Shown piece after piece: positions 24,579 through 34,773 of a stretch of 64,000 bases of DNA. Position 1 is the stretch's first letter. The number at the start of each line of letters is the position of its first letter. This DNA is from Agreia sp. COWG (GTDB lineage: Bacteria > Actinomycetota > Actinomycetes > Actinomycetales > Microbacteriaceae), in assembly GCF_904528075.1 (NCBI RefSeq), contig NZ_LR882035.1, positions 310,001-374,000 on the forward strand. The letters are read 5' to 3'. The translations under genes and the position numbers were made by a program. Under the pieces are notes generated by a model. It had not been told where the DNA came from. It worked only from the letters and a program-made list of their open reading frames with translations, and searched no databases.

Positions 24579-25358
24579 GTGGCCAACCCGTTCGCCGAGG
24601 CCGTTCTCTCTGGCCAGCTTCTGCTCGCCCTGCCCATCGCGCTGCTCGCGGGGCTCGTCTCCTTCGCCTCTCCGTGCGTGCTCCCCCTGGTGCCTGGTTA
24701 CCTCGGCTACATCGGGGGATTCGCGAGGGCGGCGAATCCTTCCGACAGCGAGAGCGAGCGGCGGGTTGCCGAGCGGGCGGGTCGTCGTCGACTGCTGCTC
24801 GGCGTCGCGCTCTTCGTGCTCGGATTCTCGCTCGTCTTCGTGGCCTACGGTGCGGCATTCGGCGCGCTCGGAGTGTGGCTGAAGGTCTACCAGGATCTGA
24901 TCACCCGCATCCTCGGCGTGGTCGTCATCATTCTGGGCCTGGTCTTCATCGGGCAGTTCTCGTCTTTGCAGCGCTCACTCAAGCCCTCGTGGGCACCGGC
25001 AACCGGCCTGGCCGGGGCCCCGCTTCTCGGAATCGTCTTCGGCATCGGCTGGACTCCCTGCATAGGCCCGACGCTCTCGGCCATCTCCGCCCTCAGCCTG
25101 AACGGGGCCTCCCCCTGGCGCGGTGCACTGCTCGGCCTCGTCTACTGTGTCGGGCTCGGAGTACCGTTCTTTCTCGTCGCCCTCGGCTTCAACTGGGTGG
25201 CGGGGTCGGTCGCATTCCTCAAACGGCATATTCGAACCGTCAACATCATCGGAGGCGCTCTGCTCATAGCCATGGGCCTGCTGATGGTGACCGGAGTCTG
25301 GACGATCGTGATGAATCAATTGCAGGGGGTGATGTTCTCTTTTGTCTCGCCCATCTGA
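24579..25358 (+). CDS. ccdA: Cytochrome c biogenesis protein CcdA
   Basis: 259 residues, six transmembrane segments. The paired Cys motifs of CcdA/DsbD-beta are visible: SFASPCVLPLVPGYLGYIGG and GIGWTPCIGPTLSAISALSL. It carries electrons from cytoplasmic thioredoxin to extracytoplasmic ResA. Start is GTG at 24579. Its 3' end overlaps resB by 17 bp, a sign of translational coupling. Confidence 0.96.
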   Translation: MANPFAEAVLSGQLLLALPIALLAGLVSFASPCVLPLVPGYLGYIGGFARAANPSDSESERRVAERAGRRRLLLGVALFVLGFSLVFVAYGAAFGALGVWLKVYQDLITRILGVVVIILGLVFIGQFSSLQRSLKPSWAPATGLAGAPLLGIVFGIGWTPCIGPTLSAISALSLNGASPWRGALLGLVYCVGLGVPFFLVALGFNWVAGSVAFLKRHIRTVNIIGGALLIAMGLLMVTGVWTIVMNQLQGVMFSFVSPI

Positions 25359-26961
25359 TCACTACGACTCGCCGAGCGAAGCGCCGGGAACCGTCAGTGC
25401 GCCGGGATCCGACTCGATCACGCAGCCGAAACTGGGCGTCGTCGGCTGGCTTCGCTGGTTCTGGCGCCAGCTCTCGAGCATGCGCACGGCCCTATTTCTG
25501 CTGCTGCTGCTGGCCCTCGCCGCCGTTCCCGGCTCGCTTGTGCCGCAGCGTTCGAGCGACCCGAACGGCGTCACCCAGTACTTCGTCGACAACCCGACGC
25601 TCGCGCCCATTCTCGACAGCGCGCAGATGTTCAGCGTCTACAGCTCTGTGTGGTTCTCGAGCATCTACCTGCTGTTGTTCATCTCGCTCGTGGGCTGCGT
25701 CATCCCGCGCACGAAGCACCACTTCGACGCGCTGCGCTCGGCTCCGCCGAAGACGCCCGCGCGCCTCAACCGCCTCGGCGGCTTCACGACGCGGCAGGCG
25801 CACGGCGACTCGGCGGCGATCCTCGAATCCGCGCGGGTTATTCTCAAGAAGGCCGGCTACCGGGTGCGCGTCTTCCAAGACGCCCGTTCCACCTCGGTGT
25901 CTGCCGAGCGCGGCTATGCGCGCGAGACCGGCAACCTCGTCTTTCACACCGCACTCGTCGGCATCCTCATCACCGTCGGAATCGGCGGCGGCTTCGGTTA
26001 CGCCGGCCAACGCGTGGTGGTCGAGGGCCAGACGTTCGTGAACACCCTCCTGGCCTTCGACTCGTTCAACCCCGGGCGCTTCTTCAGCGACGACACCCTG
26101 GAGCCGTTCACGCTTCGCCTCGACAAGTTCGACGCCACGTACGAGACCCAGAACCTGAACGCTTTCGGCCAGGCCACCGACTACTCGGCGCACGTGACCA
26201 CCGACGAGAACGGCACCGAGTCGACGGGCGACGTGAAGGTGAACAGCCCGCTGAAGATCGGCGGCTCGGATGTCTACCTGCTCGGCAACGGCTACGCCCC
26301 CACCCTCACCGTGAAGAACCCGGCGGGCGACGTGGTGTTCACCGACTCCGTGCCCTTCCTGCCGCAAGATGCCAACCTCACCTCGCTCGGCGTCATCAAG
26401 ATCACCGACGGCCTGCCCCAGCAGTTGGGCATGATCGGCTTCTTCTATCCGACGCAAGACGTGAATGCCACCGGCGCGTTCACCTCGACGTTCCCGGATG
26501 CGCAGTACCCGGTCGTGACCCTGAACGTCTACACGGGCGACCTCGGTCTCGACCAAGGTGTGCCGACATCCGTCTATTCGCTCGACGTTGCGTCGATGAC
26601 GCAGCTCACCGGCGGCAAGACGGGCGTCGACTCGCTGCAGCTCAAGCCCGGCGAGACCGCGCAGCTGCCGAACGGCCTCGGGTCGGTGACCTTCGACAAC
26701 GTGAAGCGCTTCGCCTCGTTCGACATCCATCGCGACCCGACACAGGCCTGGGTGCTCGTGTTCGCCATTCTGGTGCTGGGCGGACTCCTCACGTCGCTGT
26801 TCATTCCGCGCCGACGGGTGTGGGTCAAGCTCATCGAGAATCCGGATGGCGCCGGCGTCACGATCGAGTACGCCGGCCTGGCACGCGGCGACGATCCCCG
26901 CCTCGACGACGCTGTCGCCGAGTTGGCCGAGAAGCACATGAAGAGCCTGCCGCAGGCGTAG
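25342..26961 (+). CDS. resB: Cytochrome c biogenesis protein ResB
   Basis: 539 residues. The ResB family opening LRWFWRQLSSMRTALFLLLL and AAVPGSLVPQRSSDPNGVTQ is clear, followed by VWFSSIYLLLFISLVGCVIP, a large extracytoplasmic domain, and a last helix before SLFIPRRRVWVKL. It forms the system II haem-handling complex with CcsB. The start appears to be TTG at 25342 inside ccdA. The expected partner ccsB is missing here and lies at 50.5 kb. Confidence 0.95.
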   Translation: MSRPSDHYDSPSEAPGTVSAPGSDSITQPKLGVVGWLRWFWRQLSSMRTALFLLLLLALAAVPGSLVPQRSSDPNGVTQYFVDNPTLAPILDSAQMFSVYSSVWFSSIYLLLFISLVGCVIPRTKHHFDALRSAPPKTPARLNRLGGFTTRQAHGDSAAILESARVILKKAGYRVRVFQDARSTSVSAERGYARETGNLVFHTALVGILITVGIGGGFGYAGQRVVVEGQTFVNTLLAFDSFNPGRFFSDDTLEPFTLRLDKFDATYETQNLNAFGQATDYSAHVTTDENGTESTGDVKVNSPLKIGGSDVYLLGNGYAPTLTVKNPAGDVVFTDSVPFLPQDANLTSLGVIKITDGLPQQLGMIGFFYPTQDVNATGAFTSTFPDAQYPVVTLNVYTGDLGLDQGVPTSVYSLDVASMTQLTGGKTGVDSLQLKPGETAQLPNGLGSVTFDNVKRFASFDIHRDPTQAWVLVFAILVLGGLLTSLFIPRRRVWVKLIENPDGAGVTIEYAGLARGDDPRLDDAVAELAEKHMKSLPQA

Positions 26962-27076
26962 CGCGATTGTGGCTCATGTTCATGCGGCGAACTATTCTCA
27001 TTAACCCTCGGCCCATAAGATGAGCGCTGCCTGCGCCGACTGACGCAGTCGACCGGGGTTCGTCGGGAGGAGTGCA

Positions 27077-29545
<2,469 letters not shown>

Positions 29546-29647
29546 CCCGTGAAGTCGACCGTTGAATGGCGATGTTCCGTGGCCACTCGGTGGCATAGTC
29601 CTCGACGACCAAGCGCCTCACGGTTGTCACCCTTTTGCGGATAACTG

Positions 29648-30061
29648 TCAGTCGTGAGCCGTCATTGTCTGCAGTAGTCGGAGGAGTGTGGCTCGGTCGT
29701 CTTCGCCGAGAGAGCTGAATAGCCCATCGAGCACGCCGCCGGCGATGGTGCGCCCGTCTGTGAGCGTCTGTCGGCCCTGGTCGGTGAGGGTGTGCTCGAT
29801 GCGTCGCCCATGCCCGGCAGACCGCGCGATCAGCCCGAGGTCGACCAGACGGTTCGCGAGGGTTCCGAACGCCTGGTCGCTTTGGAACGTGACGACGGCG
29901 AGGTCGTGGCCGGAGGCGCCGGACATTCGGTCGATCGCGCGCAGGGCATCCCATTGCACCAGGGAGACTCCCACCTCCCGGAGGGCCAGATCCATTGTGC
30001 GGTGGTTGCGATACTGCGCTCGTTTGAGCGTCTGCCCGAGCACTTCCACATCTGTTGTCAT
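29648..30061 (-). CDS. MarR-family transcriptional regulator
   Basis: 137 residues. Winged-helix features are SLVQWDALRAIDRMSGASGH, the recognition helix SDQAFGTLANRLVDLGLIAR and the wing SAGHGRRIEHTLTDQGRQTL. No conserved redox Cys is seen, unlike OhrR. It is divergent from an alpha/beta hydrolase gene across an unusually AT-rich gap, the typical arrangement of a repressor and its target. Confidence 0.9.
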   Translation of the reverse strand: MTTDVEVLGQTLKRAQYRNHRTMDLALREVGVSLVQWDALRAIDRMSGASGHDLAVVTFQSDQAFGTLANRLVDLGLIARSAGHGRRIEHTLTDQGRQTLTDGRTIAGGVLDGLFSSLGEDDRATLLRLLQTMTAHD

Positions 30062-30114
30062 GGTGCTACCGTATCAATGTTCGTATATAAATATGTTTAG
30101 TTAGGTTGATTGCC
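30062..30114. promoter_or_regulatory. AT-rich divergent promoter region of the MarR/hydrolase pair
   Basis: The 53-bp gap is strikingly AT-rich for this genome. It contains a direct repeat ATGTT-N11-ATGTT and TATAAATAT suitable as a -10 element. ATCAA near the left edge and TTGAT near the right edge could be further half-sites. A MarR operator is expected here but no clean palindrome is seen. Confidence 0.45.
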
Positions 30115-30891
30115 ATGTCCCCTTCTCTCCCCGCTGACCTTGAAGTTCTCGAAGCTGGCGATCCCAACGCGCGTATCGCGCTCGTGCTGCACGGTGGTGG
30201 TGGACCTCAGACTGTTGCACCGATCATTGGGCACCTCGCCTCGTCGTTTCATGTTCTTGCGCCGACGCACCCGGGCTGGAACGGTACATCCCGCCCCGAC
30301 GACATCGACTCCGTCCCTGCCCTGGCCGCTGCGTATCTACACCGTCTCCTCGCCGACGGCGGCCACGACGTGATCCTGGTCGGTTCGTCTATCGGCGGTT
30401 GGATCGTGCTGGAGATGGCCGCGCAGGCGGCGGCAGCTGACGAGTACAAGGGTCTGATCGGCGCCGTCATCGATATCGATGGGGTGGGCGTGGTTGTCGA
30501 CGGCGAACCGATCGCGGACTTTTTCGCCCTCGACGCCCGCGATCTTGCAGAGGTCGCTTGGCACAACCCCGATCGTGGCTACATGGACCCCGCCAGCTTC
30601 ACCGATCAGCAGCGTGCGATCCAGCAGTCCAATAGGCAGACGATGACCGTGATCGCCGGCCGTGGCATGAGCGACCCCTCACTTCTCGGCCGCCTCGGCG
30701 CAGTGAACGTGCCAACCCTTGTCGTGTTCGGTGATAGCGACCGTGTCGTCACCCCCGCCTACGGGCGAGCTGTCGCCGCAGCTATCCCCGGTGCCGAGTT
30801 CGCCGAGGTACCCGCGGCCGGGCACCTCCCCCACCTCGAGAATCCTGATGCGACCTGGGCAATCATCGACCCGTTCGTCGCTCGCTCCTAA
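30115..30891 (+). CDS. Alpha/beta hydrolase
   Basis: 258 residues. The oxyanion region is ALVLHGGGGPQTVAPIIGHL, the nucleophile elbow is VILVGSSIGGWIVLEMA (Ser in G-S-S-I-G), the acid Asp is in VPTLVVFGDSDRVVTP and the catalytic His in VPAAGHLPHLENPDATW. The substrate is unknown; small esters are typical. The ATG at 30115 is preferred to a TTG at 30106. Codon endings are richer in T than in neighbouring genes, which with the AT-rich promoter hints at recent transfer. Confidence 0.9.
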   Translation: MSPSLPADLEVLEAGDPNARIALVLHGGGGPQTVAPIIGHLASSFHVLAPTHPGWNGTSRPDDIDSVPALAAAYLHRLLADGGHDVILVGSSIGGWIVLEMAAQAAAADEYKGLIGAVIDIDGVGVVVDGEPIADFFALDARDLAEVAWHNPDRGYMDPASFTDQQRAIQQSNRQTMTVIAGRGMSDPSLLGRLGAVNVPTLVVFGDSDRVVTPAYGRAVAAAIPGAEFAEVPAAGHLPHLENPDATWAIIDPFVARS

Positions 30892-30983
30892 CGGCGCGCC
30901 TCTGCATCTGCACCTCGCGCATCCCCCTGTCGAGCATCAACTCCATACCTCCAGCCGACTCAGGATGCGTGCGCACCGACTGG

Positions 30984-31592
30984 TTATTCGATGTCGAGAG
31001 ACGATGCCCTGTTCCGGAACGTGCCGAGATCGTTGCTCTCCGCGATCGGTGCGGTGACGGCGCCCTCGAACTCGATGTCGTCGTACAGCGTGGTGCGGCA
31101 GCCGTTGAACGACTGGATGGACTCGAAGCGGTCGTTCCACGTGGCCAGGCCGGCGAAGCCGTAGATCAGGCCCGTGTTGCAGACATTCGCGTTCGATGTG
31201 AAGTAGCTCTTGCTGTCGCCCGTCTTGGAGATTCCGTCCCACCCGGTCATGAGCAGGTACGTCGCGGCGGCAGCGGTGCTCGAGGAGGATGAGGCGGAGG
31301 CGGCTCGCCGAGCCCGCTCCGTGCTGCCGTGCTCGGTCTCGACGGCGATGAGGGGCAGGCCCGTGGCGATCTCGATCTGCTCGTGAGCGTCGAGGCCGGT
31401 GTCGAAGCAGCCGGTCTCACCGGTGTCGACGTTCTGCCAACACGACTGCGAGGCGACCGGCGCGGATGAGGCGGGTGCCGCGGCGAATGCCGGGCCGGCG
31501 CTCAGCAGCGAGGTTGAGAGGGCGCCGCCGACGGCGAGCAGGGTGAGGAGGCGACGCGAGGGGCGGTGGGCAGCTGAGCGATGGGTGATCAT
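30984..31592 (-). CDS. Secreted protein with a crystallin/I36-like C-terminal domain
   Basis: 202 residues. A Sec signal peptide (RRLLTLLAVGGALSTSLLSA, likely cleaved after AFA near residue 35) leads to a ~165-residue exported protein with four Cys. The last ~65 residues (WNDRFESIQSFNGCRTTLYD, then LGTFRNRASSLDIE) match the pattern of beta/gamma-crystallin-like or peptidase inhibitor I36 domains: N-D-x-x-x-S-I/V, then a Cys and strand Y-x-D. The start is ATG at 31592; an upstream extension is not signal-like. It is divergent from the sigma-factor gene. Confidence 0.7.
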   Translation of the reverse strand: MITHRSAAHRPSRRLLTLLAVGGALSTSLLSAGPAFAAAPASSAPVASQSCWQNVDTGETGCFDTGLDAHEQIEIATGLPLIAVETEHGSTERARRAASASSSSSTAAAATYLLMTGWDGISKTGDSKSYFTSNANVCNTGLIYGFAGLATWNDRFESIQSFNGCRTTLYDDIEFEGAVTAPIAESNDLGTFRNRASSLDIE

Positions 31593-31872
31593 GGGGTCAG
31601 TCAAGCGTTGCTGAAGAAGCCTCGGCAACGGTTGCGAACGGCGAATGGATGAAATCATCCGGTTGATCGTTCGTCTCCCGATCACTTGAGGCGCTCGGAA
31701 TGACCATCGCGAGAACGATCGCGGTCGAGGGGTAACGGTGGCGCGGCCGCCGACATATATAAGAGGTACGAATCGAGTGCCTGAGGTGGCTGTTTCGCGC
31801 GCGAGAGGGACGGCAGCCGGCGTCGACACCCATCCTGAGGCGCGGCGCCCGGGGTACGGTACAGTCCCTGTG

Positions 31873-32424
31873 ATGGACGGGGCAGCGGATGTGCGTCTGG
31901 TCGCCGATGCTGCGCGGGGCGACGAGCGAGCCTTTGCTGCACTCTACGACCGTCACGTCGAACCCATCTATCTGCAGGCCCTCTCCGAACTAGGAGACGA
32001 GGACGACGCGCAAGACGTGACCCAGGAGGTCTTCGCGATCACCTGGCGCAAGTTGCCGACCGTGCGGCTGGTCGACGGTTCGGCGCTGCCGTGGATGCTC
32101 GTGACGTGCAGCAACGTGACGGCGAACCGGCTGCGTTCAGCTCATCGCAGGCCGCTCGCCGGTAGCGTGCCGGAAGAACGTGCCGACGAGGGCGAGACGG
32201 ACCGCATCGACGAGAGGGTCGATTCGCGCAGATTGGTAGACCGAGTGGAGAGCGAGGTGATGGGCATGGCGGAGCTGGACAGGGCCGTCTATCAGTCGAT
32301 CATCCGCAAAGAGCGCTCCTACGAAGAGACGTCGGTGCAGCTCGGCATCTCGGTTGCCTCCGTTCGCAAGCGCCTGAACAGGGTGCGCACCAGGCTGCGG
32401 CGCACGTTCGGGGGCGAGCTGTGA
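31873..32424 (+). CDS. ECF-type sigma-70 family sigma factor
   Basis: 183 residues. Region 2 is visible as RGDERAFAALYDRHVEPIYL and EDDAQDVTQEVFAITWRKLP; region 4 as RSYEETSVQLGISVASVRKR followed by LNRVRTRLRRTFGGEL. No regions 1 or 3 are present, as usual for ECF factors. Adjacent in-frame GTG (31870) and ATG (31873) codons could both start it. It overlaps by 4 bp with a membrane protein that is probably its anti-sigma partner. Targets may include the envelope genes downstream; this is inference. Confidence 0.9.
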   Translation: MDGAADVRLVADAARGDERAFAALYDRHVEPIYLQALSELGDEDDAQDVTQEVFAITWRKLPTVRLVDGSALPWMLVTCSNVTANRLRSAHRRPLAGSVPEERADEGETDRIDERVDSRRLVDRVESEVMGMAELDRAVYQSIIRKERSYEETSVQLGISVASVRKRLNRVRTRLRRTFGGEL

Positions 32425-32936
32425 GCGACAGCCGCGAACCCACCCCTCTGCACGGGCCGAGCGCTGAGCCCCGCCTCAGCCCAGAGCGGCGCGCTGCCAT
32501 GCGCGGCTGGGTGCTCGATCACATCGACCAGCGGCGTCGTAGGCGTCGCCGCCTCACTATCGTCGGCGCCGGCGTCGTCACCGTGACGGCGCTGAGCGCG
32601 GCGGCCTGGATCGTGGTGGCGTCGCAGCAGGTGCAGGAGCGCCAGGTCTTCTGCTATTCGGCGCCCGATGTGAACTCGCAGATCGCCGAGGGCGAGCGCT
32701 ACTCGGGTGATGAGCTCGGCGACCCCCAGGCCCACGCCCTCTCGATGTGCGACGCGCTGTGGAATACGGGGGTTCTCGGCTCGCACCCCACTGTGCTGCC
32801 GACGCAGGGGCCGCAGGGTTATCCGGTGCCCGATCTCACGCTGTGCGTGCGGCCCAATCGTTCGTTGGCCGTTTTTCCGGATGCCGATGGCGGGTTCTGC
32901 GAAGCCAACGGCATGACCGTCGCGACCACTCGCTGA
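32421..32936 (+). CDS. Single-pass membrane protein, putative anti-sigma partner
   Basis: 171 residues: ~45 cytoplasmic residues (SPERRAAMRGWVLDHIDQRR), a block of Arg, one transmembrane helix (about 48-68) and ~100 extracytoplasmic residues with several Cys. It lacks a zinc anti-sigma HxxxCxxC motif. Position is the main argument: GTG overlaps the sigma-factor stop by 4 bp. It ends 19 bases before a terminator hairpin. Function otherwise unknown. Confidence 0.65.
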   Translation: MSDSREPTPLHGPSAEPRLSPERRAAMRGWVLDHIDQRRRRRRRLTIVGAGVVTVTALSAAAWIVVASQQVQERQVFCYSAPDVNSQIAEGERYSGDELGDPQAHALSMCDALWNTGVLGSHPTVLPTQGPQGYPVPDLTLCVRPNRSLAVFPDADGGFCEANGMTVATTR

Positions 32937-32955
32937 CCCTCGTTTAGCGGTCTCG

Positions 32956-32977
32956 ACACCCGTTTCGGCGGGTGTTT
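32956..32977 (+). terminator. Terminator after the sigma/anti-sigma pair
   Basis: ACACCCG (32956-32962) and CGGGTGT (32969-32975) form a 7-bp stem with a TTTCGG loop, followed by a very short T-run. It closes the two-gene transcript. Confidence 0.6.
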
Positions 32978-33419
32978 CTGAGTCTCTGTCGACTTATCTA
33001 TTTCCGGCTTTTCGAGGTCGTTACCCCCTCTCGGGCTGCTTCATGAAGTATTCACCGAGACGCCCCCGAAGTGCGGTGGACAGTTCCCGATCCTGTACCC
33101 GGCGCACTGGTTTAGGAACGTGTTTCAGGGAGCATACTCATCCGTGGCAGGTGAAATCGCGTCTCGGTCGACGTGATTCCGGCCGTTCGAATCGCATCGG
33201 ATTCGCACATCGGGGGAGGGGAATCGGCATGACTGGTCACACGACATCGCTGGTCACCCAGGGTCGACCCCGTCGAGATTTTCCGTCTTCGCAGCAGGGC
33301 CGCCCGCGCCCAGAAAACGGAATGCCCGCATCCAACCATCTGGACACGGGCACCCGCGGGTAATGCAGCACTTGCGCCCCTCTGAAGAGCGTAAGAACCC
33401 TAATGATAAGGAAATCATT
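32978..33419. other. Long leader/intergenic region before the PstS-like gene
   Basis: About 440 bp without a firm gene. A 44-codon frame (ATG 33229 to stop 33363) follows a GGGGGAGGGG stretch 7 bases upstream but codes for low-complexity sequence and is unconvincing. TATTCACC near 33047 resembles one PhoP direct-repeat unit, but no second unit is present. No recognised riboswitch was seen. The length suggests a promoter plus a long 5' leader for the gene at 33420. Confidence 0.4.
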
Positions 33420-34646
33420 ATGTTGAAAGCAAAATCCGTCGCGAAGGTCGCCATCACGGCTGGCCTCGCCTTTGGCCTGATCGCGGCCGGTGCCTCCACC
33501 GCCCAGGCCGAGCCCAACCCCGCTGGATTCCGCACGTATGCGGCGGTCGGCTCGGACACGATCCAGGATCTCTACAACGCCTTCGGCAACGGCTACGGCA
33601 CGAACGCCGCCGTCGCCGGCACGATCGCCTCCTACGACGCGTTCGGTACCTCAACGACCATCAAGACCAGCGCAACGGGACCGAGCTACACGCGTCCGGC
33701 GGGTTCCGGCGACGGTCGCAAGGCCCTGAGCGCGGCGTACGACTCGGCGAACCACGTCTGGAAGACGGTGACGCTCAGCGAAGCCGACGTCAAGATCGCT
33801 CGATCCTCGGGCAAGCCCTCGGCGGCGAACACGGTGACGGCCACGTCGACCGACAACAAGCTCACCTCGATCCCCCTGGCTCGTGACGCCGTCGGCGTTG
33901 CGACGAAGGGCATCGCGAGCTCAGTGACGAACCTGTCGACCGAACAGCTCACGGCGATCTACGGCGGCGGCGCGTCCGGCACGGCATCCGCCACCGGCAA
34001 CTACCGCCAGAGCGCAACGCGCTTCAGCGTGGGCGACGTGGTTCGCACCACGTCGAACACGAGCGCCGACCCGGTGATCGTGACCGGCGTGACCGCGAAC
34101 GGTGCCGCCGTTTCGGCATCCGTGCAGCTGAACCCGAAGCTTCCCCAGGACAGCTCGGGAACGCGTTCGTTCTTCCTCGGTGCAGTGGGCGCCTCTGCTC
34201 AGGCCACCTGGGTCGACTCGGGTTCGAACACCTTCCAGGAGAACAACGCCACGGTGTTGTCCACGACCGGCGACGTGATCCCGTTCTCGGCTGCGCAGTA
34301 CATCAGCCAGAAGAACGGTGTTGTCGCTGACTCGGGTGTGTCGACCATCAACCTTCCGTCGATCAACGGCGCGAAGGCTGCGAACCTGACTCCGGCAGGA
34401 GTCGCCTCCGCCGGCGCTCTCTACGGTGACCTGACCGTTCCGGCTACCGGACCGTTCAACCGCGAGGTCTACTCGGTCGTTCCGACGGCGCTGCTCGCGA
34501 GCGATGCCAGCCTGAACACGCTGGTCACGACGACCCTGCCCCGCGCAGCTGCGCCGATCCAGGCCTTCGGATTCCAGGTGCTGCAGTACAACAACGCGGG
34601 CGTCGCCGGAACCACCGGTTACATCTACTCCAAGTTCGAGCACTAA
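33420..34646 (+). CDS. Secreted PstS-like substrate-binding protein
   Basis: 408 residues. A signal peptide (KVAITAGLAFGLIAAGASTA, cleavage after AQA near residue 31) leads into FRTYAAVGSDTIQDLYNAFG, the PstS-like first ligand loop (G-S-D-T). Later SIPLARDAVGVATKGIASSV and LTAIYGGG are the second-lobe family blocks (compare the Ala-Val-x-G/Y region of PstS). It has no lipobox and no C-terminal anchor, so it should be released or held by other means. AAGGAAA precedes the ATG at 33420. A strong terminator follows, so it may be transcribed at higher level than the run downstream. Confidence 0.8.
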   Translation: MLKAKSVAKVAITAGLAFGLIAAGASTAQAEPNPAGFRTYAAVGSDTIQDLYNAFGNGYGTNAAVAGTIASYDAFGTSTTIKTSATGPSYTRPAGSGDGRKALSAAYDSANHVWKTVTLSEADVKIARSSGKPSAANTVTATSTDNKLTSIPLARDAVGVATKGIASSVTNLSTEQLTAIYGGGASGTASATGNYRQSATRFSVGDVVRTTSNTSADPVIVTGVTANGAAVSASVQLNPKLPQDSSGTRSFFLGAVGASAQATWVDSGSNTFQENNATVLSTTGDVIPFSAAQYISQKNGVVADSGVSTINLPSINGAKAANLTPAGVASAGALYGDLTVPATGPFNREVYSVVPTALLASDASLNTLVTTTLPRAAAPIQAFGFQVLQYNNAGVAGTTGYIYSKFEH

Positions 34647-34679
34647 GCGCTCGTTCGGCCGTCTGACGGCGGCCTCCAG

Positions 34680-34724
34680 GGTGTGCCGGGCGCAATCACT
34701 GGCCCGGCACACCACCCGTTTTCT
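34680..34724 (+). terminator. Strong intrinsic terminator after the secreted PstS-like gene
   Basis: A perfect 12-bp stem: GGTGTGCCGGGC (34680-34691) with GCCCGGCACACC (34702-34713), 10-base loop, then TTTTCTTCC shortly after. It separates the 33420 gene from the Ig-like gene. Confidence 0.85.
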
Positions 34725-34773
34725 TCCGTACTCACCCCACCAGACCCCGAAGCCTGAAAGGCCCCACCGAACC

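Noticed and set aside
27036..27052. CGACTG/CAGTCG hairpin as the resB terminator or island boundary
   Set aside because: The stem is only 6 bp with no T-run, and no matching sequence is found near 50.4 kb.
33040..33060. Possible PhoP box upstream of the PstS-like genes
   Set aside because: Only one weak TTCACC unit is present; PhoP boxes need at least two direct repeats at fixed spacing.
33043..33363. 106-codon plus-strand frame before the secreted PstS-like gene
   Set aside because: Arg/Ser/Pro-rich, no domain, no ribosome-binding site at its start; the 44-codon inner frame is also unconvincing.
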